This document shows positions 1 through 6,103 of a stretch of DNA of 6,103 bases, one piece after another (the stretch's first letter is position 1; each line of letters begins with the position of its first letter). A model generated the notes under the pieces. The model was not told the origin of the DNA. It ran no database searches and saw only the letters and a list, made by a program, of their open reading frames with translations. Both the position numbers and the translations under genes were made by a program. Source of the DNA: an uncultured Actinomycetes bacterium (GTDB lineage Bacteria > Actinomycetota > Actinomycetes > Nanopelagicales > Nanopelagicaceae); contig CAINSH010000182.1 of assembly GCA_903852955.1 (NCBI GenBank), positions 1-6,103 on the forward strand, in the 5' to 3' direction.

Positions 1-78
1 ACTGAAGCAGTGATTGCAGATAAGCCAGAAAAGAATCCAGCACCAATGCCACAAGGTGGCGGAGACATGGACTTCTAA
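1..78 (+). CDS. groL: Chaperonin GroEL, C-terminal end only (partial)
   Basis: Frame 1 reads 25 sense codons and a TAA stop at 76-78. The peptide ends in a Pro/Gly/Met-rich tail (NPAPMPQGGGDMDF). A flexible Gly/Met tail ending in MDF is typical of the cytosolic 60-kDa chaperonin GroEL, where it hangs inside the folding cavity; the preceding residues (TEAVIADKPEK) match the family's conserved segment just before the tail. The tail is short and lacks the repeated GGM units of many homologues. A strong intrinsic terminator follows 27 bases after the stop, so this is the end of the groL transcription unit. The rest of the gene lies outside the window. The tail resembles the GroL2 type rather than the His-rich GroL1 type of actinobacteria, but so few residues cannot settle the paralogue. 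Confidence 0.9.
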   Translation, partial: TEAVIADKPEKNPAPMPQGGGDMDF

Positions 79-105
79 CTCCAGATTCACTCGGAAGTTA
101 CGCTT

Positions 106-140
106 AACGCCGCCCCCGATTAACTAAGGGGCGGCGTTTT
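106..140 (+). terminator. Intrinsic terminator of groL
   Basis: A perfect 11-bp GC-rich inverted repeat (106-116, AACGCCGCCCC, with 128-138, GGGGCGGCGTT) flanks an 11-base loop at 117-127. The 3' arm runs into a T tract (137-140, then G, C, TTT). This is a classic Rho-independent terminator placed just after the groL stop. The T tract is short and interrupted, but the stem is strong. The next gene's inferred -10 box begins five bases after this element. Confidence 0.92.
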
Positions 141-144
141 GCTT

Positions 145-150
145 TACCCT
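145..150 (+). promoter_or_regulatory. Putative -10 box for leaderless DUF3027 mRNA
   Basis: TACCCT fits the actinobacterial -10 pattern TANNNT. Exactly six bases separate its last T from the ATG at 157, so transcription would begin at the A of the start codon and give a leaderless mRNA. No Shine-Dalgarno sequence lies upstream of that ATG, which agrees with leaderless translation. No convincing -35 is visible; a 17-base spacer puts it at 122-127, inside the terminator loop of the preceding gene. The same geometry occurs at the DUF2530 gene (1544-1549). Inferred from sequence only. Confidence 0.55.
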
Positions 151-156
151 ATGCAC

Positions 157-900
157 ATGGCAAAGAAATCATTGGTGAAAAAAGCACCAAAGCAAACATC
201 AACGAGCACACCGGCATCGGTTGTCGCATTTGATGCAAAAGATCTTGCCCGAAAAGCCGTTCTTGAACAGGCAGAAAAACAACATCACGTTGGTGGATTT
301 GTTTCAGTTGAATTCGATGATGACAACCGCGTTGCAACTTATTTATTTGAATCAAACCTTCCTGGCTACAAAGGTTGGCGTTGGTGTGTAACTGTTGCAA
401 AAGTTGATGAAGAATCATTGCCAACAATTTGCGATGTAGTTGTTCTTCCGGGTCCAGATGCATTACTTGCACCAGATTGGATTCCTTACCGAGATCGCAT
501 CCAACCTGGCGATGTTGGCGTCGGCGATATTGTTCCAAGTTCATTAGATGACACACGTTTAGTTCCTGGGCAATCAGCTTTGCCACAAGATGAAGATTTA
601 GATACTGCGCTAGCGGTTGAATTAGGTTTTGGTCGTGCTCGCGTTATGTCTATCGAAGGCCGTGATCAAGCGGCAAAGCGTTGGTATGACGGTGACCGCG
701 GGCCGCAAGCACCTTTGGCGCAATCGGCACCTAAACCATGTCACTCATGCGGTTTCTTTATTCCAATCGCAGGCTCATTACGTTCAACTTTTGGCGTGTG
801 TGCAAACGCGATTTCACCTGAAGATGCACGCGTAGTTTCTGTCGACCATGGATGCGGCGCTCACTCCGAAGCGACCTTTAATGAACCGGTGATAAACTAA
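157..900 (+). CDS. DUF3027 family protein, putative zinc-binding
   Basis: This 247-residue protein belongs to the actinobacterial DUF3027 family, whose function is unknown. Recognisable family segments are GWRWCVTVA (about residue 73), then LLAPDWIPYRDRIQPGDVGVGD (about 103-124, shown here as the family's usual Pro/Asp-rich block), and a C-terminal Cys-rich block. That block has CHSCGF (Cys195, Cys198), FGVCAN (Cys215) and DHGCGAHSE (Cys233, with His231 and His236 nearby), which looks like a metal, probably zinc, site; this is inference. The N-terminus is Lys/Ala/Ser-rich and probably disordered. No signal peptide or membrane helix is seen, so it is likely cytoplasmic. The start at 157 is preferred because a -10-like box sits six bases upstream; an in-frame TTG at 139 lies in the terminator T tract and ATG 151 touches the -10 box. 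The cold-shock gene follows after 63 bases on the same strand with no clear promoter of its own, so the two may be cotranscribed. Confidence 0.88.
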   Translation: MAKKSLVKKAPKQTSTSTPASVVAFDAKDLARKAVLEQAEKQHHVGGFVSVEFDDDNRVATYLFESNLPGYKGWRWCVTVAKVDEESLPTICDVVVLPGPDALLAPDWIPYRDRIQPGDVGVGDIVPSSLDDTRLVPGQSALPQDEDLDTALAVELGFGRARVMSIEGRDQAAKRWYDGDRGPQAPLAQSAPKPCHSCGFFIPIAGSLRSTFGVCANAISPEDARVVSVDHGCGAHSEATFNEPVIN

Positions 901-949
901 AGACCTGACCGCAACCCCCGCGGCTTAAACGAGTAAACAAGAAATTAGC

Positions 950-955
950 AAGGAG
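950..955 (+). promoter_or_regulatory. Ribosome binding site of the cold-shock gene
   Basis: AAGGAG, a strong Shine-Dalgarno match, lies eight bases before the ATG at 964. It fixes that start and contrasts with the SD-less starts of DUF3027 and DUF2530. No TANNNT box at leaderless spacing is present in 901-963, so this gene is read from a leadered transcript. Confidence 0.85.
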
Positions 956-963
956 CCCTCCCC

Positions 964-1347
964 ATGCCTACAGGCCGCGTTAAATGGTTTTCCCTAGAAA
1001 AGGGTTTTGGTTTTATTGCTAACGATGAAGGCGAAGATGTTTATCTAGCTGCTTCATCACTTCCAGAAGGTGTTGCAACAGTTAAGCCTGGAACAAAGCT
1101 TGAATTTAGTATTGCTGATTCACGTCGTGGGCCTCAAGCACTTTCAGTGCACATTATCGATGCGCCTCCATCACTTGTTGAAAACTCTCGCGCAAATGCT
1201 GATGATTTGGCTGCAATGATTGAGGACACAATCAAGATTTTAGATCGCGTTGGAAATGGTTTGCGTCATGGACGTCATCCAAATGCAACTGAAGCAGAGC
1301 GCTTAGGCCGCGTATTGCGCGGTATTGCTACTCAGCTCGAAGCGTAA
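964..1347 (+). CDS. Cold-shock-domain protein, long actinobacterial type
   Basis: The 127-residue product has an N-terminal cold-shock domain (about residues 1-66), an OB-fold that binds single-stranded nucleic acid, and a C-terminal extension of about 60 residues predicted to be helical (DDLAAMIEDTIKILDRVGNG and on). Classical CspA proteins are about 70 residues; this longer form is typical of actinobacteria. The opening MPTGRVKWF and RNP1 motif KGFGFI (residues 13-18) are intact. RNP2, usually VFVH, reads VYLA here (residues 26-29), so the aromatic is kept as Tyr27 but the His is replaced by Ala. The protein probably acts as an RNA chaperone or translation/transcription modulator in the cytoplasm; whether it responds to cold cannot be told. 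It has a strong RBS, follows the DUF3027 gene, and ends one base from the stop of the convergent DUF2530 gene. The function of the C-terminal extension is unknown. Confidence 0.92.
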   Translation: MPTGRVKWFSLEKGFGFIANDEGEDVYLAASSLPEGVATVKPGTKLEFSIADSRRGPQALSVHIIDAPPSLVENSRANADDLAAMIEDTIKILDRVGNGLRHGRHPNATEAERLGRVLRGIATQLEA

Positions 1348-1348
1348 T

Positions 1349-1537
1349 TTAAATCCCGCTGCGCTTGTCGCGGCGAATTGAATAACGAATCCCAATTAAG
1401 CCAAGAACTGCACCGACGATGCAGGTAAAGATTATTTTGGCGACAGCCCCTACTGCGATTGCAATTACCGCAGCAACTGTCCAGCAAATAACTCCAATAG
1501 ATACTAAGGTTACAACTGAGCGAATTTTAGTTGCCAT
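1349..1537 (-). CDS. DUF2530 family small membrane protein
   Basis: This 62-residue protein has two predicted membrane helices (about 8-29 and 33-51) and a basic C-terminal tail (RYSIRRDKR), so it should be a small inner-membrane protein with a positive cytoplasmic end. The second helix and tail (TCIVGAVLGLIGIRYSIRR) match the actinobacterial DUF2530 pattern, usually W-T-C-x-x-G-x-x-L-G-L-x-G followed by Arg residues; the Trp is Phe here. Function is unknown. The ATG at 1537 is chosen over an in-frame upstream start at 1597, which would overlap the divergent MFS gene by 48 bases and add a non-family N-terminus. A -10-like TACTCT ends exactly six bases before this ATG, giving a leaderless transcript and explaining the absence of an SD site. 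It shares 12 bases with the divergent MFS start and ends one base from the cold-shock gene stop. Confidence 0.8.
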   Translation of the reverse strand: MATKIRSVVTLVSIGVICWTVAAVIAIAVGAVAKIIFTCIVGAVLGLIGIRYSIRRDKRSGI

Positions 1538-1543
1538 GAGAGA

Positions 1544-1549
1544 AGAGTA
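1544..1549 (-). promoter_or_regulatory. Putative -10 box for leaderless DUF2530 mRNA
   Basis: On the minus strand TACTCT fits TANNNT and is separated by six bases from the ATG at 1537, the spacing expected if transcription starts on the A of the start codon. The box fills half of the 12-base gap between the divergent DUF2530 and MFS start codons. No good -35 hexamer was found; it would lie inside the MFS coding sequence near 1567-1573. Inferred from pattern and spacing only. Confidence 0.5.
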
Positions 1550-2833
1550 ATGGGCTTTAAGGTAAAAGTAGATGGTAACTGGCGTTCTTTTCGTCACCGC
1601 AATTACCGCATCCTTTTTCCTGCCAATACAGTTTCAAATATCGGAAGTTGGGCTCAGCGTGTAGCCCAAGATTGGTTAGTTCTAGAACTCACTCACAGTG
1701 GAACCTATCTTGGAATTGTTACCGCAATTCAATTCACACCAGTTTTATTTTTCTCACTCCATGGCGGCGCTCTCGGCGATCGTTTTAATAAGCGAAAACT
1801 TCTGATTGGCACCAACGCACTTGGTGCATTTAGCGCGATTGCTTTAGGCGCACTTGTTATCTCTAATTTCGTTGCATTGTGGCATGTATTTGTTTTGGCA
1901 GCAGTCCTAGGAATCTCTTCTGCCATTGATGCACCTGTTCGCCAAGCTTTTGCGGCAGAAATAGTGGGTCATGATGATCTGCCCAACGCCGTAAGTTTGA
2001 ACTCAGCAAATTTCAACGCTGGCCGCTTAATTGGTCCAGCGTTATCAGGGCTATTAATTGCAGCTTTTGGTACAGGGCCTTCCTTTATCGTTAACGGGGT
2101 TTCGTACCTTTTTGCAATCGGTGCACTGATGGCCATGAATGAAAAAGAGTTCTTTCATCATGACCGCCCTAAGTCAATGACAAATGTGCGTGAAGGCCTG
2201 AAATATGCCTTAGCTCGACCTGATATTTATGTTGTGATGTTAATGGTTTTCTTTCTTGGAACTTTCGGCCTTAATTTTCAAATCTTTAATGCACTAATGG
2301 CAACAAAAGAGTTCGGTAAAGGTCCAGCTTCATATGGATTACTAGGAACCTTTGTTGCAATTGGTTCTTTCTCTGGCGCAATTGCGTCTGCACGTTTAGA
2401 ACGTTTCCGTAAAACTAGGTTTGTAATTCTAGCTGGGGGAGTTTTTGCCGTTGCAGTCATAGTTCTCTCGGTTATGCCAAATTACACCGCGTATGCAATC
2501 TTTCTACCAATATGCGGAATTACCGCCCTAACAACAATGATTACGGCTAATTCAATCGTTCAAGTAAATAGCGATCCAGCAATTCGTGGCCGAGTCATGG
2601 GTATTTACTTATTAATTTTTATGGGCGGCACACCAGTTGGATCACCGCTTATTGGAATTATGGCCGAAGTAGTTGGCATTCGATTAACTATTGCGGGCTG
2701 TGGGGCAATTGCCTTACTTGCAACCTTAATCATTTGGATCAAATTTAAGGATCAAGTTGAAGTCCCAAGCGATATATCTGTTGATGCGGTTTTAAAGTCC
2801 GCTAATCGCAATCAAAACAATCAAACCAAATAA
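1550..2833 (+). CDS. MFS transporter, MFS_3 / EntS-like exporter family
   Basis: This 427-residue integral membrane protein has the hydrophobic pattern of a 12-helix major facilitator and the hallmarks of the PF05977 (MFS_3, enterobactin exporter EntS-like) group. The N-terminus is FRHRNYRILFPANTVSNIGSW; the motif A loop between helices 2 and 3 is GGALGDRFNKRK (residues 72-83), intact with Asp77 and Arg78. The family segment DAPVRQAFAAEIVG (127-140) is followed by DLPNAVSLNSANFNAGR and IGPALSG, and the C-half carries IRGRVMGIY...GGTPVGSPLIG (345-369). A hydrophilic Asn-rich tail ends the protein. It probably exports a small molecule using the proton gradient; the substrate cannot be named. 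The ATG at 1550 has only a weak purine-rich SD-like stretch (GAGAG, 1538-1542, seven bases upstream). Its promoter must lie inside the divergent DUF2530 gene. It converges on the next MFS gene with 35 bases between stops. Confidence 0.9.
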   Translation: MGFKVKVDGNWRSFRHRNYRILFPANTVSNIGSWAQRVAQDWLVLELTHSGTYLGIVTAIQFTPVLFFSLHGGALGDRFNKRKLLIGTNALGAFSAIALGALVISNFVALWHVFVLAAVLGISSAIDAPVRQAFAAEIVGHDDLPNAVSLNSANFNAGRLIGPALSGLLIAAFGTGPSFIVNGVSYLFAIGALMAMNEKEFFHHDRPKSMTNVREGLKYALARPDIYVVMLMVFFLGTFGLNFQIFNALMATKEFGKGPASYGLLGTFVAIGSFSGAIASARLERFRKTRFVILAGGVFAVAVIVLSVMPNYTAYAIFLPICGITALTTMITANSIVQVNSDPAIRGRVMGIYLLIFMGGTPVGSPLIGIMAEVVGIRLTIAGCGAIALLATLIIWIKFKDQVEVPSDISVDAVLKSANRNQNNQTK

Positions 2834-2868
2834 CACAACTAGCGTAACTATTCTGCGGGTTTTATAAC

Positions 2869-4029
2869 TCATAATTTAACCTCTGAACTATGTGATGGAG
2901 TTAGTTTAATCAAGATAAACGCTATCAAAATAAGCACGGGAACCATGATGTATGCCCTAGAAATTCCAAAGTTATCGCCTAAGAATCCCAGCAAGAATGG
3001 TGCGCCAGCGATAGCAATTCCTGCGGCCAATGAGGATCTGCCAACTGCCAGATCAGGTCGATTATCGCTAAAGCCCACTAGGCGAATTGCGCACAGCGCA
3101 AACTGCATTGAAATACCCATGCCAATGACAAAGAGTGCGACCAAACTCAGCAACATTGAGTGGGAAAGCCAAAACACAATAAAGCTAAAGAACTGAAGGG
3201 CAATTAGGAGCAGAAGTTGGGAATCAAGTTTTAGGTTCTTAAGTGCCAAGCCACCATACCAACGACCAATACCCATGCCTGTACCAAGTGCAACTATTGC
3301 AACAGTTGAAATCGCTGCCGTTGATCCAACGCGATCTTTTAAAAGCGCTGCCGACCAAAATGATGTTGCAAACTCTGAAGAAATACATGCAACGAAACCA
3401 AACCAAGCTAACCAAAACTTAAGTGACATTTTTCCACTTTGCGGGCCACTGTCATCAGGGACATGTTCTTCTTTTTCATTATCACGGCCGAGAATCATGA
3501 CAATTAAAACGGCTGGTAAAGCTAGAAGTAAACCCAATCGCCAGAAATCACGGTAAAGAACGGCGATTGTGCCGATTATTGCCGTTCCGCAAACGAAGCC
3601 AAAAGATGCAACACCATTTGCTTGAGGGATAGCAACCTCTGCCGCTTTGCCATAGTGGTGCGACATTGAAGTAAGCATGGTGTTAATAACAATTGAAACA
3701 CCAAAACCAGTCAGCAAAGTTGCCGGCAAAGTGAGAACTACGGGAGGTGAAACGATGAACAGAAATAATCCAACCGCGAAAATCGTTAGCCCAATCCATT
3801 TGGATTTAGAGCGGCCATATTTATGGGCAAGATGTGGATTGGCATATCCGGCGGCAATTGATGCAATACCCATTACCGTGCCATGCAGACCTGCAATTGT
3901 TAGTGAGGTGCCTTGATCAGCCCGCAGAAGTGACTGCGCAGGGCCAAATCCACCTAAGTAAAAGTTGACGATTGCAGTTTGGCTTGCGGTGATCCAGAAA
4001 AAGCGATCGCGTTTGAAATTCTTTGGCAT
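2869..4029 (-). CDS. MFS transporter (MFS_1), third gene of the pdxH-serC operon
   Basis: The 386-residue product is a predicted 12-helix major facilitator with a charged central loop (about residues 181-203, RDNEKEEHVPDD...) separating two six-helix halves. It is unlike the EntS-type transporter on the other strand. The motif A loop is degenerate: NPHLAHKYGRSK (64-75) keeps GR but has His where the conserved Asp is expected. Features of the C-half are FWSAALLKDRVG (224-235) and VGRSSLAAGIAIAGAPFLLG (329-348), ending helix-rich. Substrate unknown; the MFS_1 class includes both importers and exporters. The ATG lies only three bases after the serC stop, so it is almost certainly translated from the serC message, with no strong SD (sequence before the start is CTATAAAAG). 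Its place behind two B6-linked genes hints at a metabolite of that pathway or of serine metabolism, but this is speculation. Confidence 0.88.
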   Translation of the reverse strand: MPKNFKRDRFFWITASQTAIVNFYLGGFGPAQSLLRADQGTSLTIAGLHGTVMGIASIAAGYANPHLAHKYGRSKSKWIGLTIFAVGLFLFIVSPPVVLTLPATLLTGFGVSIVINTMLTSMSHHYGKAAEVAIPQANGVASFGFVCGTAIIGTIAVLYRDFWRLGLLLALPAVLIVMILGRDNEKEEHVPDDSGPQSGKMSLKFWLAWFGFVACISSEFATSFWSAALLKDRVGSTAAISTVAIVALGTGMGIGRWYGGLALKNLKLDSQLLLLIALQFFSFIVFWLSHSMLLSLVALFVIGMGISMQFALCAIRLVGFSDNRPDLAVGRSSLAAGIAIAGAPFLLGFLGDNFGISRAYIMVPVLILIAFILIKLTPSHSSEVKL

Positions 4030-4032
4030 CTT

Positions 4033-5854
<1,822 letters not shown>

Positions 5855-5862
5855 GAGTGCAT

Positions 5863-5868
5863 CCTCTT
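5863..5868 (-). promoter_or_regulatory. Ribosome binding site of pdxH
   Basis: Minus-strand AAGAGG lies eight bases before the ATG at 5854. It is the main reason for choosing this start over the in-frame TTG at 5926 and ATG at 5827. Confidence 0.65.
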
Positions 5869-5930
5869 GGGACTGTGGTCGCGAGCACCCCTTGTGTGGG
5901 GGCAGAATTAGCGACGCAGAAACCAAGATT

Positions 5931-5937
5931 AAGGGAG
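5931..5937 (+). promoter_or_regulatory. Ribosome binding site of citrate synthase gene
   Basis: AAGGGAG, an SD-like match, is six bases upstream of the GTG at 5944 and decides that non-ATG start. Confidence 0.8.
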
Positions 5938-5943
5938 CTCAAC

Positions 5944-6103
5944 GTGTCTGATGATTTCAAGCCAGGTCTTGAAGGTGTAATTGCTTTTGAATCTGAGATT
6001 GCCGAGCCCGATAAAGAAGGCAGCGCGCTTCGCTACCGTGGTGTTGATATTGAAGATCTTGTAGGACGCGTTTCATTTGGAAATGTGTGGGGTCTTTTAG
6101 TTG
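5944..6103 (+). CDS. Citrate synthase, N-terminal part (runs off the window)
   Basis: Fifty-three codons from a GTG start encode MSDDFKPGLEGVIAFESEIA, continuing with EPDKEG (21-26), LRYRGVDIEDLVGRVSFGNV (29-48) and WGLL. The combination GLEGV, an acidic loop, YRGVDIEDL and the following helix is the conserved start of the shorter Gram-positive type of citrate synthase (citrate synthase 2/CitA group in actinobacteria), which condenses acetyl-CoA and oxaloacetate at entry to the TCA cycle; 2-methylcitrate synthases of the same superfamily share parts of this start. The catalytic His and Asp residues lie beyond the window. It has a good RBS and is divergent from pdxH. I leave the symbol empty because gltA and citA paralogues cannot be told apart from this fragment. 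Confidence 0.9.
   Translation, partial: MSDDFKPGLEGVIAFESEIAEPDKEGSALRYRGVDIEDLVGRVSFGNVWGLLV

Larger units (their letters stand above)
5855..5943. promoter_or_regulatory. Shared divergent upstream region of pdxH and citrate synthase gene
   Basis: This 89-base gap separates the two divergent start codons and is the longest spacer in the window besides the one holding the groL terminator. On the minus strand TAATCT (5926-5931) fits the -10 pattern and would give a pdxH leader of about 65 bases; it overlaps the citrate synthase RBS by one base. No convincing -10 was found for citrate synthase, whose promoter may lie partly within pdxH. A short GC hairpin (CCCC 5888-5891, loop TTGTGT, GGGG 5898-5901) is present but too small to assign a role. 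Confidence 0.4.

Noticed and set aside
139..156. In-frame TTG and ATG starts upstream of the DUF3027 start at 157
   Set aside because: The TTG lies in the groL terminator T tract, ATG 151 directly abuts the -10-like box, and neither has an SD site.
149..586. Antisense open frame of 145 codons inside the DUF3027 gene
   Set aside because: Low-complexity Gln/Leu/His-rich translation, no RBS, and the sense frame is a recognised family.
1356..1373. CCGC/GCGG hairpin as a terminator for the cold-shock gene or DUF2530
   Set aside because: The stem is only 4 bp with a 10-base loop, lies in DUF2530 coding sequence and has no T tract.
1538..1597. N-terminal extension of the DUF2530 frame to 1597
   Set aside because: It would overlap the divergent MFS coding sequence by 48 bases, is not family-like, and ATG 1537 has a correctly spaced -10 box.
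2795..2862. Inverted repeat AAGTCCGC / GCGGGTTT as an MFS terminator
   Set aside because: It pairs only with two G-U pairs, has a loop of about 52 bases and lacks a proper T tract; the 5' arm is inside the coding sequence.
5855..5926. N-terminal extension of pdxH to a TTG at 5926
   Set aside because: The added 24 residues are not family-like and the ATG at 5854 has an SD site at good spacing.

Overview
The window is a gene-dense stretch of an actinobacterial chromosome. The gene families and their order (3' end of groL, a DUF3027 gene, a long actinobacterial cold-shock protein, a DUF2530 membrane protein, MFS transporters, serC, pdxH, citrate synthase) are those of high-GC Gram-positive bacteria, but base composition is moderate with many A/T-ending codons and gaps between genes are very short. 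A streamlined low-GC actinobacterium such as the freshwater acI lineage (Nanopelagicales, 'Candidatus Planktophila/Nanopelagicus' type) fits best. That placement is inferred from composition and synteny; no rRNA is present to test it.

Left part (1-1347, plus strand): the last 25 codons of the chaperonin gene groL and its stop, a strong intrinsic terminator, a DUF3027 gene that appears to be transcribed as a leaderless mRNA, then a cold-shock-domain protein with a C-terminal extension and a good Shine-Dalgarno site. Middle part (1349-2833): a tiny two-helix DUF2530 gene on the minus strand, convergent with the cold-shock gene (1 base between stops) and divergent from an MFS exporter-like gene (12 bases between start codons). 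Right part (2869-5854, minus strand): an apparent operon pdxH-serC-MFS transporter with gaps of 10 and 3 bases. It reads away from citrate synthase, whose first 53 codons close the window on the plus strand. The 89-base gap between pdxH and the citrate synthase gene is the largest intergenic region and must hold both promoters or their parts.

Functionally, pdxH makes pyridoxal 5'-phosphate (PLP), the cofactor of the PLP-dependent enzyme encoded next to it (serC, serine biosynthesis). The MFS gene trailing that operon has an unknown substrate. The DUF3027 and cold-shock genes form a pair whose joint role is not known. No mobile element, CRISPR array, tRNA or rRNA gene was seen, and no stretch over 300 bases lacks a gene. 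This is essentially a housekeeping region; the most interesting signals are the compact leaderless-promoter architecture, the uncharacterised DUF3027/Csp pair and the variant RNA-binding motif in the cold-shock protein.
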